Of a stretch of DNA of 64,000 bases, positions 1 to 11,287 are shown piece after piece. The translations under genes and the position numbers were made by a program. The notes beneath the pieces were generated by a model. That model was given only the letters and a program-made list of their open reading frames with translations. It did no database searches and was not told the origin of the DNA. The stretch lies in NCBI RefSeq assembly GCF_000715075.1, contig NC_134081.1, forward strand, positions 68,001,153-68,065,152, read 5' to 3'. Origin of the DNA: Nicotiana tabacum. Lineage: Eukaryota > Streptophyta > Magnoliopsida > Solanales > Solanaceae. How positions within the stretch are numbered: position 1 is the first letter of the stretch; every line of letters starts with the position of its first letter.

Positions 1-839
1 TCGCGATACTAGGCAATACTCATATGTCGTGATGGCGCCTATCGCGATACTAGGCAAGCTGACCATCACAAATAATCACACATCTTTAAATTGAAAACAT
101 AATGAAATAAGCTTAATAGTGAAAATCTCATAAATAACTGATAAAAAAATACCGCGACTCAATACAAAATTCCCCAAAATCCGGGTGTCACTGAGTACAT
201 GAGCATCTATATGACAATACAGTCTAAATGCTAAAAACAACTGTCTAGAAGGATAGAACAGTGAAAATAAACTGAAAAGAAGGAGAGTCGAGGTCTACGG
301 ATGCCAAGGCACCTACCTCAATAGTCTCCAAGAAGATGAAACTCCACAGCTAGCAACTGTCGGGTCCATAAGTAACTAGATCTGTACATGAAGTGCAGAG
401 TGTAGTATGAGTACAGCTGACCCAATGTACTTAATAAGTAATAGGACTAACCTTGGGCTAAAAGAAGTGATAAGCTCTGAAAGGTACAGTCCAAACCCAG
501 ATTATACCAGTACATATATGACAGGAAATACGACAGTAATATCTCAGAGAAATTCATAATCAGTTGGTAGAGGAATGTAGACATGCTTTCAAGTTTACCA
601 GTTTAAACTCAACACAGATAAAAATATGCCAAGTATGATTGATATGAGGAATGTTACATCTCTATATCTACATGTCAAATGTGCATGTTACATATAGTGC
701 AACACAATGATAACCTCACGTACTTCCACTCTCAGAGTACTAAATCCGACTCTCTTAACTCTTACTTATCACACTCAGTCACTCAGCACTGTGCAGTACC
801 TGCGCTCACTGCTGGTATATTAGACTCTGGAGGGGCGGA

Positions 840-1062
840 TCCTGCCCAAGCGCTAATAAAACTAGCTGCAGCGTGCAGCCCGATCCCATCTTGAATCAAT
901 AATACCTACTGCGGCATGTAGCCCGATCCCATCATGAATCAATAATATGTGATGCGGCGTGCAGCCCGATACCATCATAAATCAATAATACTTGCTGCGA
1001 CATACAGCCCAATCCCATCATGAATCAATAAAGCCTGTTGTGGCATGCATCCTGATCCCATT
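840..1062 (-). repeat. LTR subrepeats, about 43 bp x 5 (element A, left LTR)
   Basis: Five imperfect tandem copies of a unit of about 43 bp share the core gcggcgtgcagcccgatccc followed by an AT-rich tail (catcatgaatcaataata). The core has a small self-complementary box, ggc-N5-gcc. The right LTR carries four copies at about 8546-8715, so the array is an old part of the LTR with copy-number change. The same box recurs in the LTRs of element D and in the internal region of D. Confidence 0.85.
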
Positions 1063-2072
1063 GTTATTACTCACAAATAGGCCCTCGGCCTCACCCGATC
1101 ATCAATCTCTCCAGTCTCTCGGGCTCACAACACTCATGTCAATCTGCCCAAAACCATGATACATGATGTAACAATAAATAATAATAAAGACTAAGATATG
1201 ATATGCAAATGATAAATGTGACTGAGTACATAACTGCAATTTAAGCAAATAACTCAACAACAAAAGAACGACCTTTGTGGGTCCCAACAGTACCAACATA
1301 TAGCCTAATATGATCTCTAACATGAATCACAACTCAATTTCTCAAACACATAGGGAATACGTGAATAGTAGCAAGATTAGATAACTACACAGTTCCATGG
1401 AACCAACAAAATCATAATTGCTACAGTGCACGCCCACACGCCCATCACCTAGCATGTGCGTCACCTCAACACCAACCACATAACCCTTATTTCAGGGATT
1501 TATACCCTCAAAACCAAGTTTAGAAGTGTTACTTACCTCAAACCGTTCAAATCTCTAGTCCAACAAGTCCTTGACTCGCGAATCGGCCCACGAATGACTC
1601 GAATCTAGCCACAAATAACTTAATACAATCAACACAAGCTATAGGAATTAATTCCATATGATAAAGCTAGGTTCTTTAATAAAAGTCAAAAAGTCGACCC
1701 AAAAAGTTAACCCCGGGTCCATGTCTCAGAATCCAACAAAATAAACAAAATCCGAACACCCATTCAACCACGACTCCAACCATACCAAAATTACTCAATT
1801 CCGATCTCAACACGACCTTCAAATCCTCAAATTATGCTTTATGAAGTTTCTACAATTTTTCCCAATTATTTGAACCCAAAACACTAATTAAATGATAAAA
1901 ATAATGATAGATTCATGTATATTAACCAAATCTGAGTTAGAATAATTACCCCACTCAATTCCTTCAAAATCCCTCCAAGAATCCCCTTAATCCAAGCTCC
2001 CAAAGTCCAAAAGTGAAATAATACTCTAGCCCTCATTTTTGAAATCTTATATTCTGCCCAGATGCTCCTCTT

Positions 2073-2400
2073 CGCGATCGCGGAAAGTCCCTAGTGATCG
2101 CAAAAAGCAAAAATCACTGTCCTTCAAATTAGCCTGCATGAACGTGAATACCCAGTCGTGAACGCGATGGTCACCACACCTAACTCTCTACAAATGCGTT
2201 CACATATCTGCGATCGCATAGGCTTAAAGCCTAACGCCTAGCTGACCACTCATCTACCTGATCGCATGGACCTCCTCGCGTTCGCGATGACCTGAGCCTC
2301 ACAAAGCTACACGAATGCGAACACTTTATCACAATTGCAGAGAACAAATTCCCAGCTGCCAACAACAACTCTTCGCGATCGCGTCTACTTCTCTGTGATA
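2073..2400 (-). repeat. CpG-rich palindromic word array in A left LTR
   Basis: Within about 330 bases the octamer gcgatcgc and its one- or two-base variants occur repeatedly, for example cgcgatcgcg at 2073-2082 and near 2376. In element sense the array ends just upstream of a TATA-like sequence (tataagat, minus strand, 2044-2051). An equivalent array exists in the right LTR (about 9700-10035) and in every other Tekay-type LTR in the window. Its function is not known to me. Confidence 0.7.
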
Positions 2401-2936
2401 ACGAAAGAGGAAACCAGATGCAGCCAATCAGCAGTTCCTCAAGGTCTAAAATGTGCCAAACATGATCCGAATCAAACCCGAAGCCCCCGGGAGCCCATCC
2501 AAACATACCAACATATCCTTAAGCATCATACGAACTTGCTCGTAGCCTCAAATCATATCAAACAACATTAATACCACGAATCATGCATCGATTGAAGCCT
2601 AAAGAACTTATGAACTTCTAACTTCCAAAACTAATGCCGAAACATACCAAACCAACTCCGATTGAACCCAAATTTTGCACACAAGCCGTGAAGGACACAA
2701 CTGACCTATTCCAATTTTTTGAACAAAAAATCTGAGCTCGGTAACCACAAAGTCAACTCTCGGTCAAACTTCTCAACTCTCCAAACTTCAACTTTTTTCC
2801 AACTTTCACCAATTCAAGCCAAAATCATCTATTGACCTGCAAATCAATATCTGGACACACTCCTAAGTCCAAAATCACCATACGGAGTTATCCGAACTAT
2901 CAAAACTCCATTCCGGAGCCATTTACACAAGTACCT

Positions 2937-3936
2937 CAAAAGGGCCAATATACCGAGGGCTCAAGTTGCCCTTCTTCCCAAACCTCATAACACCCTTCAT
3001 GGGTGAAACTCTAAGAAATACCTTCTCTCCCACCATGTAAGAAATGACACAAACCTTTCGATCGGCGTCACTGTTCTATCAAGACTGTGCCGTGCAAAGA
3101 CAATCCTGAATCAACTTAACCTTTTCCAAAGCATCCCGAACAAAGTCAGTACCCAATAGCATAGCCTCACCCAACTCAATACAACCAACTGTAGTCTGAC
3201 ACCGCCTCCCATATAAGGCCTTATACAGAGCCACCTGAATACTTGATTGGTAGTTATTGTTGTAGGCAAACGGCAGAAAATAATAACAAGAACCCCCAAA
3301 ATTCATGACACGAGCGCATAGCATATCCTCCAATATATGAATGGTGCGCTTGGACTGTCCGTCTGTCTGATGGTGGAATGTTGTACTCAATTCAACCCGT
3401 GTGCCTAACTCTCACTACAATGCTCTCCCAAAACTGCAATGTGAACAGTGTGCCCCGATCTGAAATGATGGTCACCGTCACGCCGTGAAGGCGAACAATC
3501 TCGCTGATATAGATCTCTGTGAAGACAAATAAATATAGATCTCAGCCAACCGCTCAGAAGAATAGGTTGTCCCAACTGGAATGAAATGCGCGAACTTAGT
3601 CAACTGGTCCACAATCTCCCAAATAGCATCAAACTTCTTCAAAGTCCATGGGAGCCCAACTACGAAGTCCATGGTGATACACTCCCATTTCCACTAAGGA
3701 ATCTCAAGCCTCTGAAGCAAACCGCCCGGCCTCTGGTGCTCGTACTTCACCTGCTGACAATGCAAGCACCAAGCTACAAACTCCACTATGTCTTTCTTCA
3801 TCCCCCTCCACCAATAGTGCTGCCTCAAGTTCTGGTACATTTTTGTGGCACCCAGATGAATGAAATACCGCAAACTATGGGCCTCCTCAAGAATCAACTC
3901 ACGTAACCCATCTACATTGGGCACACAAATCTGACT
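2937..3936 (-). pseudogene. Element A integrase, broken and 3'-truncated
   Basis: Minus-strand fragments give the integrase in order. The zinc-binding HHCC region lies at about 3890-3740, with His, His and a CLHC pair visible. The first part of the catalytic core, with its Asp in a TMDFVVGLP motif, lies at 3690-3600. The distal core and C-terminal half lie at 3390-2940. A stop separates the first two blocks (about 3692) and a frameshift the second and third (about 3478). The glutamate of the DDE triad is replaced by lysine in the DGQSKRT motif near 3350. The coding sequence then runs into the LTR at 2937 within the block equivalent to SPRYIxPFE, so the last part of integrase and the expected chromodomain are missing. 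Confidence 0.85.
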
Positions 3937-4626
3937 CTACATCCGCAACACCCCATCATCCCCAATAGAAACATCCTTGGCATCACCGTGCTGAACTGTA
4001 TCCTTAAGGACAAGCAAATGGGGGTCATCATACTGACACTCTCTGATGAGATCATATAAAGAAGACCAAGAAACTACACAAGCTAGAACCCGACTAGGCT
4101 CCGAAATATCTAACCTCATAAACTGATTGGCCAAGGCCTGAACATCTGATGCAACCGGTCTCTCACCAACAAGAATAAATGCAAGGCTACCCATACTCAC
4201 TGCCTTCCTACTCAAGGCAACGACCACCACATTGGCCTTCCCGGGATAATACAAAATGGTAATATCATAGTCCTTTAGTAGCTCCAACCATCTCTGCTAC
4301 CTCAAATTTGGATCCTTTTATTTGAACAAGTGTTGAAGACTCCGATGATCCGTAAATACCTCACAAAACATATTGTAGAGATAATGCCTCCAATTCTTCA
4401 ATGCATGAACGATGGCTGCAACTCCAAATCATGAACATGGTAGTTCTTCTCACGAGGCTTCAACTGGAGTGAAGCATAAGCAATCACTCTACCATCATGC
4501 ATCAAGACCCACCCAATACCGATTAGAAGTATCACAATACACTCTATAAGAACCCAATGCTGCAAGCAAGCCTAGAACTGGAGCAGTGGTCAAGGTAGTC
4601 TTGAGCTTCTAAAAGCTCTCCTCGAA
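3937..4626 (-). pseudogene. Element A RNase H and linker to integrase, broken
   Basis: This is the minus-strand continuation of the RT polyprotein. Reading down from 4626, the RNase H start (a VYCDTSNRYW-like block at about 4525) is recognisable but frameshifted. The C-terminal part is open between 4287 and 3937. The motif that normally reads VxDALSRK reads VVVVALSRK here, so the last catalytic Asp is lost. The downstream linker, about 100 residues ending near VSIGDDGVLRM, leads into the integrase zinc region. No activity is expected. Confidence 0.78.
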
Positions 4627-5753
4627 CTAATCTGACCACCTGAATGGAGAACCCTCCTGGGTCAACCTAATCAAAGGCGCTGCAATGGATGAGAAACCCT
4701 TCACGAAGCGACGATAATATCTGGCCAAGCCGAGAAAACTCCGAATCTCAATAGTTGAAGATGGTCTGGGCCAACTCTGAACTGCCTCTATCTTCTTCGG
4801 ATCCACCTTAATCCCTTCACTAAACACAACGTGCCCTAAGAACGCCACCGAACGGAGCCAAAACTCACACTTAGAGAACTTGGTATAAAACGTTTCCTCC
4901 CTCAACCTCTCTAGTACAATCCTCAGATGATGTGCATGCTCCTCCTGGCTACGTGAATACACCAGGATATCATCAATAAATACTATGAAAAATGAATCAA
5001 GATATGGCTGGAATACATTATTCATCAGATGCATGAATGCTACTGGGGCATTGGTCAGCCTAAAAGATATTACGTGGAACTCATAGTGACCATAGCGGGT
5101 CCTAAATGCCGTCTTCAGAATATCTGAGTCTCGAATCTTCAACTGGTGATACCCAGACTTCAAATGAATCTTAGAGAACACTTTAGCTCCCTGAAGTTGG
5201 TAAAATAAGTCATCAATGCACGATAAAGGATACTTGTTCTTAGTTGTAACTTTGTTCAACTGTCTATAGTTAATGCACATCCGCATAGTACCATCTTTCT
5301 TCATCACAAAGAGAACCGACGCACCTTAAGGGGACACACTAGGCTAATGAACCCCTTATCAAGAAGCTCCTAAAGTTGCTCTTTCAATTGCTTCAACTTT
5401 ACCGGTGCCATACGATATGGAGGAATAGAGATGAGCTGAGTGTCCGAAACCAAATAAATACCAAAATCAATATCCCTATCTGGTGGCATGCCCCGTAGGT
5501 CTACAGGAAACACATTCGGAATGTCTCGCACTATTGGAACAGTATCAATAGTAGGAGTATTAGATTCAATATCTCTCACAAAGGCCAAATATGACAAATA
5601 CCCCTTCCCAACCATCAGTTGGGCCTTCAGATATGAAATCACCAAACTGCGAACATAGTGTAGGGAACCTCTCCACTCGATCCTAGGTAACCTCGGTATC
5701 GCCAACATCATGGTCTTAGCGTGACAATCCAGAATAACATGACATAGGGACAA
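4627..5753 (-). pseudogene. Element A reverse transcriptase, first catalytic Asp lost
   Basis: The protease-RT linker (5753-5370) ends in the PPDRDIDF and ISIPPYRM blocks typical of chromovirus Pol. The RT palm (5307-4627, 226 residues open) follows after a stop and short frameshifted piece. Motif C is intact as FIDDILVYS (residues 110-118). In motif A the block normally read SKIDLRSGYHQ reads [11 protein letters not shown], so the first catalytic Asp (residue 47) is His. The RT would reverse-transcribe element RNA in cytoplasmic particles if intact. Stops at about 5754 and 5368 also break the frame. Confidence 0.88.
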
Positions 5754-6032
5754 CTAATCCATACCCAAAATCACATCGAAATAAACCATACTAAGAAATA
5801 AGAGATCAACTCTAGTCTCCAATCCCCCAATAGTCACCACACACGACCGATACACACGGTCCACAATAATAGAATCGCTCATCGATGTAGATACATGAAC
5901 ATGTGAAACAAAGGGCTCATGGGGCATATCAAGATAACAAGCAAAATATGATAATACATAAGAACAAGTGGAACAAGGGTCAAATAATATAGAAGAATCC
6001 ATGTGGAATACTGAGACAATACCTATGATCAC
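5754..6032 (-). pseudogene. Element A aspartic protease
   Basis: A 92-residue open stretch contains a retropepsin-like core: LFDPCSTCSYV near residues 16-26, then the RSCVVTIG and VYFDVILGMD blocks, the last being the usual ILGMDWL region. In this family the active site is an Asp in an IDPGST-type context. Here the glycine is replaced by cysteine, and a stop falls just after ILGMD where a tryptophan is expected. It follows the gag zinc knuckle and precedes RT, as in other gypsy elements. Confidence 0.72.
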
Positions 6033-7503
6033 TGCGTCTGAAGCAACGACCTATGGCCTGGCAGGGAAAGCATAGCATCGAGCCTGACCGCCACCTGATC
6101 GGCCTACCTCTGTAGGTGACTGGTGCGGAAGTCAATAGCCTGACTCCTCTGCTGAACTGGATCATACAAAAGGCACGGACAATACCTCTTCGCATGACCA
6201 AACTCCCCACACTCAAATCAACCCCACTCCGACAACGGCGGCAGGTACTGAAGCGGACCTCGGGAACCAGAATAACTACTAGAAGGACATGACACAAATG
6301 AACCCTAGACTGATGGAGCATGATATGAACTCTCAGGTAGGAGGACATTGGGAGATGACTAACCTAGACGGGCACTGTATGAACCATTGCTAGCTGATGC
6401 ACCACGATGAACCGGATGAGCCATCTAAGCAGGCCTATAAGGATGACCCCTGCTATGGTGGGACTTCCCTCTAGAAGAAACAATGTTGAAACTACCCGAA
6501 CCACGAGGCCTCTTGGCCTCCCTCTCCTCACCCTCCTAAATACGAACCTGCTCTAGCCGTCTAGAAATATGGACTACCTTGTCGAACCTAACAGTTGATG
6601 AAATCTCTCGAGTCATGAAAACGTGCAATCCATAAATGAGTCCATAAATGAACCTCTTACTCCTCTCCCTTTATGTGGGAACCAACCAGATCGCGTAACG
6701 AGCCAACTCTGAAAATTTCATCTCACACTGGGTCACGGACATACCCTCCTGGCGTAGCTACTCAAATTGCCTACGTAACTCCTCCCTGTGGGTCTGCGGA
6801 ACAAACTTCTCCAAGAAGAGAACATAGAACTCATCTCGCGGATAAGTGGTGCAGCACCGGCTGGCCTGCTCAACTCATAGACCTCCCACCATCTGAAGGC
6901 TGCCCCAGATAGCTAAAAAGTAGTAAATGAGACTCCACTAGTCTCCAGAATACCTGTCGGGCGAAGAATCTGCTGGCAGCTGTCCAAGAAGTCTAGAGCA
7001 TCCTCTAACTCTGCCCCACTGAATGAAGGAGGCTTGAGCCTCCATAAATGCTCTAACCTCTTCTGCTCCTCGTCACTCATCGGTGGACCCAACTAGGCCT
7101 GAGCAACTACAACTGGCTGGGCTGGTAGTACCCCCGGTATGTGAAGTCACTGCACCACCTGCTCTGGAGTACGTGTGGTGGGAGTCTGAGCACCTCCCCC
7201 GGCCCGAGAAGTGGTTAGTGTGACCTGAACTTAAACCGCCTGAGCAATGCTAGTGCATACAGTCAATATATGAGCCACATCCTCCTAAAAGACTGAAATC
7301 ACAATGGGCACAGCTGGTGCCTGAGCTGGTCCAACTAGCTCAACTACGTCTGAAATCTCCTCCTGAGCTGGTGGGTCTACAAGTGCTACTCTAGCTGCTG
7401 TACGAGTTGCACCTCGACCTCTACTGTGGCCTCAGCCTCTCGTGGCCCTAGCTGGTGGTACTGGTGGCCGTCCGCGTGATCCGGTAAAATGTGTCCTTAT
7501 CAT
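6033..7503 (-). pseudogene. Element A gag, multiple stops
   Basis: The start is taken at the ATG complementary to 7501-7503, because it begins MIRTH, matching the MVRTH start of element B gag and MARTH of element F gag. A Pro/Arg/Gly-rich N-terminus follows. The capsid-like region between about 7100 and 6500 is broken by many stops. A CCHC zinc knuckle at about 6222-6179 (FECGEFGHAKRYC) has its first cysteine codon replaced by a stop. Gag would form the particle and bind RNA. Only fragments remain. Confidence 0.75.
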
Positions 7504-7688
7504 CTGTGAAAGAATAGAATAACAGAAGTTTAGTTTCCAGGATCAACAAATTCTCACAACAAGAATACAAGAAAGTGAAGTTTCCCTAATGGTTCGGCAG
7601 CCTCTCGAAGATAAGTACAGACGTCTCTGTACCGATCCGCAAGACTCTACTAAACCTGCTCATGATTCGTGAGACCTATGTAACCTAG

Positions 7689-7700
7689 GCTTTGATACCA
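7689..7700 (-). other. Element A primer binding site (tRNA-iMet type)
   Basis: The complement reads TGGTATCAAAGC, three bases from the LTR end. This matches the 3' end of plant initiator-Met tRNA (TGGTATCAGAGC) with one change. It fixes the right-hand LTR as the 5' LTR and its inner edge at 7704. Confidence 0.9.
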
Positions 7701-7703
7701 ACT

Positions 7704-10700
7704 TGTCACGACCCAAAATCTCATATGTCGTGATGGCGCCTATCATAATACTAGGCAAGCCGACTATCACAAATAACCACGCATCTTTAAATTGAAAACA
7801 TAATGAAATAAGCTTAATATTGAAAATTTCATAAATAACTTATAAGAAAATACCGCGACTCAATAACATTTCCCAAAAAATTGGGTATCACTGAGTACAT
7901 GAGCATCTAAATGAAAATTTAGTTTAACTGCTAAAAACAATTGTCTAGAAGGATAGAACAATGCAAATAAATTGAAAAGAAGGAGAGTCAAGCTCTGCGG
8001 ATGCCAAGGCATCTAGTGCAATAGTCTCCAAGCAGATGAAACTCCACAGCTCGTAAGCGTCGTGTCCAGCTGGATCTGCACACGAAGTGCAGAGTATAGT
8101 ATGAGTACAAGCGACCCAATGTACTCAATAAGTAACAGGACTAACCTTGGGCTGAAAGCAGTGCCAAGCTTAGACAGGTACAATCCAAATCTAGATTATA
8201 AGAGTACAGATATGACATGAAATATGACAGTTATATCTCATAGAAACTCATAATCAGTTGGTACATAGTAGAGGAATGTAGGCATGCTTTCAAGTTTAAC
8301 AGCTTAAGTTCAACACAGATAAAATATGTCAAGTATGACTGATATGAGGAATGTTACATCTCTATAGCTACATGTCACATGAAATGCATCACAATGATAA
8401 CCACGCATACTCCCACTCTCAGAGTACTCAATCTGACAATATCATTCATCACACTCAGTCACTCAGCATTGTAAGGTACCTGCGCTCACAGCTGGTATGT
8501 CAAACTCCGGGAAGGGGGGTGGGTGGATCCTGCCCAAGCATAAATAAAACCCACTGTAGCGCGCAGCTAGATCCCATCATAAATCAACAATACCTGCTGC
8601 AGCGTGCAACCCGATCTCATCATGAATCAATAATACTTGCTGCAGCGTACAACCCAATCCCATCATGAATCAATAAAACCTGTTGCGGTGTGCAGCCCGA
8701 TCCCAATAATATCACTCACAAACAGGCCCTCGACCTTACTCAGTCATCAATCTCTCTAGTCTCTTGGGCTCACAACACTCATGTCAATCAACCCAAAACC
8801 ATGATACATGATGTAAAAACAAATGATAAGAGAGACTGTGATATGATATGCAAATAATGAATGCGACTGAGTACATAACTGCAATTTAAGCAAATAACTC
8901 AACAACAAAAGAACGACCTTTGTGGGTCCCAACAGTACCAGCATATAGCCTAATATGATCTCTAACATGAATCACAGCTCAATTTCCCAAACACATGGAG
9001 AATACATGAATAGTAGCAAGATTAGATAACTACATAGTTCCACGAAATCAACCGAGTCACAATTACTACAGTGCACTCCCACACGCCCGTCACCTAGCAT
9101 GTGCGCCACCTCAATACCAACCACATAACACTTATTTCAGGGATTCATACCCTCAGAACCAAGTTTATAAGTGTTACTTATCTCAAACCATGCAACTCTC
9201 TACTCCAACAAGACCATGCCTCAAGAATCGGCCCCCGAACAACTCGAATCTAGCCACAAACAAGTTAATACAATCAACACAAGCTATAGGAAACAATTCC
9301 ATATGATAAAGCTAGGTTCTTTAACAAAAGTCAAAAAGTCAACCCCGAGCCCATGCCTCGGAATCAAAAAAATTAACAAAATCCGAACACCCATTCAACC
9401 ACGAGTCCAACCATACCAAAATTACTCAATTCCGATCTCAACTCGACCTTCAAATCCTCAAATTATACTTTATAAAGTTTCTTCAATTTCCCCAATTTTG
9501 CCAACCCAAAACATTAATTAAATGGTAAAAACAATGATAAATTCATGTATATTAACCAAATCCAAGTTAGAATCACTCACCTTAATCAATTCCTTGAAAA
9601 TCCCTCAAAGAATCGCTTCAATCAGAGCTCCCAAAGTTCAAATGTGAAATAATACTGTAACCCTAATTTTTGAAATATTATATTCTGCCCAGATGCTCCT
9701 CTTCGTGTTCGCAGAAAGTCCCCGCGATCGCGAAGAACAAAAATCACTGCCCTCCAAAATAGCCTATGATAATGCGAATACCCAGTCGCGAATAGAATGG
9801 TCACCACACCTGACTCTCCGCAAACACGTTCACACATCTGCGATCGCATAGGTTTAAAGCCTAACGTCCAGCTGACCACTCCTTTACAGGATCGTGTAGA
9901 CCTCTTTGCGTCTGCGATAACCTGAGCCTCACAAAGCCACGGAAACGTGAACACTCTATTGCAAATGCAGAGGACAAATTCCCAGCTGCCAACAACAAAT
10001 CTTCATGATCACGTCTCCTTCTCCGCGATCGCGAAAGAGGAAACCAAATGCAGACAACTAGTAGTTCCTCAAGGTCCAAATTGCGCCGAACATGATTTGA
10101 ATCACACCCGAAGCCCCCAAGACCCCATCCAAACATACCAACATATCCTAAAACATCATACAAACTCGATCGAAGCATTAAATCACATCAAACAACACTA
10201 AAACCAAGAATCGCACATCGATTCAAGCCTAATGAACTTCTAACTTCCAAAACTAATGCAGAAACATACCAAACCAACTCCAATTAAACCTAAATTTTTC
10301 ACACAAGTCGTAAATAACACAATGGACCTATTCCAACTTCTAGAACCAATACCCGAGCTCAGTAACAACAAAGCCAAATCTCGATTAAACTTCTCAACTC
10401 TCCAAACTTCAACTTTTCCAACTTTTGCCAATTCAAGCCAAAATCATCTACGAACCTCCAAATCAATATCCGGACACACTCCTAAGTTCAAAATTACCAT
10501 ATGGAGCTATCGAGATAATCAAAACTCCATTATGGAGCCATGTACACATAAGTCAACATCCGGTCAACTCTTTCAAATTAAGCTTCAAACATTGGGACTA
10601 AGTGTCCCAACTTATTTTGAAACATCCCCGGAACCAAACCAACCACCCTGACAAGTCACATAACAACAAATGAGCACATAATACGCAATAAATGGGGGAA

Positions 10701-10704
10701 CAGG
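7704..10704 (-). repeat. Element A 5' LTR, missing about its first 30 bases
   Basis: The inner edge is TGTCACGACCC at 7704, next to the primer site. The outer edge should read ...gggtcgttaca, but the sequence stops at gggcta (10704), about 30 bases short compared with the LTR of element B, and joins the inside of B's LTR. The segment holds four subrepeats (8546-8715), the CpG-rich array (about 9700-10035) and a minus-strand TATA-like box (tataatat, 9675-9682). Open stretches within it have no recognisable product. Confidence 0.88.
8546..8715 (-). repeat. LTR subrepeats, about 43 bp x 4 (element A, right LTR)
   Basis: Four copies of the unit described at 840-1062, with the same gcgtgcagcccgatccc core. 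One copy fewer than the left LTR indicates change by slippage or unequal exchange after the element inserted. Confidence 0.82.
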
Positions 10705-11088
10705 GCTATGTCAGTGATCCAAGTACATATGCTCGTGCCAGATGTCAGCCATCCTTTAGTCATGTTTTCGAAGACTTCAAGGTATACCTGCTCGACATCC
10801 GCATGCCTTAGAGTCACCTTCAATCATTGCTTTTTCTACTATTTATCTTCTACTCATATAGTGTTGTATTAGAGGTTCTTAGATTATTTTTGGAGAGCTT
10901 ATGACTCAGTTCCACTTGTTATGGGATCTTATTACTGATGTTTCCGATTTGGAGTTATTACGAGCTTAAGATTATTTTATCATCTTAGTTCATTATTCTA
11001 TTAAGTTATTCATGAATTTTAGGCTTACATAGTCTTAGAGTCTAGGTGCCATCACGACTACCTTAGGAGGGATTTTAGGGTCTTGACA
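10705..11088 (+). repeat. Element B 5' LTR, only the last 384 bases
   Basis: This matches the end of the B 3' LTR (18185-18254 plus 39354-39660), including the block gtgccatcacgactaccttagg and the terminus ttgaca at 11088. The first 2.5 kb or so of the LTR is missing, and the left edge abuts the broken end of element A's LTR in the opposite orientation. Without U3 this copy cannot supply a promoter for B. Confidence 0.85.
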
Positions 11089-11091
11089 ATT

Positions 11092-11103
11092 TGGTATCAA
11101 AGC
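11092..11103 (+). other. Element B primer binding site (tRNA-iMet type)
   Basis: TGGTATCAAAGC lies three bases after the LTR end and is identical to the primer site of element A. Confidence 0.9.
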
Positions 11104-11287
11104 TCTAGGTTCATAGGCGTTACGTGTCCTAAGCAAGTTTAGTAGAGTATTGCATATTGGTACGGAGATGTCTGTACTTATCTCCAAGAGACTACGGGAC
11201 TACTAGTAAATTTCACTTCTTTGATTCCTTATCGTGCGAAATTAGTGATTTCAAAATCTGAATTTTTGTTTTTTTATTCTCTCACAG

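Larger units (their letters stand above)
1..2936 (-). repeat. Element A 3' LTR, truncated
   Basis: This segment matches the LTR at 7704-10704 over almost its whole length, with about 23 differences in one 275-base stretch (1260-1535) compared by eye, or roughly 8%. It lacks the first several hundred bases of the LTR in element sense, since the match stops at about 2936 and the sequence passes straight into integrase coding sequence. The first 60 bases contain a short duplication: the words cgcgatactaggcaa and the preceding block occur twice, so the window begins inside or next to a locally duplicated LTR end. The segment contains hairpin-bearing subrepeats (840-1062) and a CpG-rich motif array (about 2070-2400). 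Confidence 0.85.
1..10704 (-). mobile_element. Element A: Ty3/gypsy chromovirus (Tekay/Del type), minus strand, defective
   Basis: Two long direct repeats in minus orientation (about 1-2936 and 7704-10704) enclose a degraded gag-protease-RT-RNase H-integrase region read on the minus strand. The order protease, RT, RNase H, integrase identifies Ty3/gypsy. Assignment to the Tekay/Del chromovirus clade rests on close protein similarity to element B next door, which still has a chromodomain after integrase, and on the 3-kb LTRs. The 5' LTR in element sense is the right-hand copy, with a tRNA-iMet-type primer site beside it. The end of pol and the first part of the 3' LTR are deleted at about 2937. 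No target duplication can be checked, because the left end lies outside the window or is rearranged and the right end is truncated. Confidence 0.88.

Noticed and set aside
9960..10178. Possible replication origin or DnaA-like site because of repeated gcgatcgc words
   Set aside because: The words belong to LTR arrays repeated in six LTRs of plant elements. There is no bacterial or organelle context.
7689..11103. tRNA-like matches at the primer sites
   Set aside because: Only 12 bases match the tRNA 3' end. No cloverleaf surrounds them.
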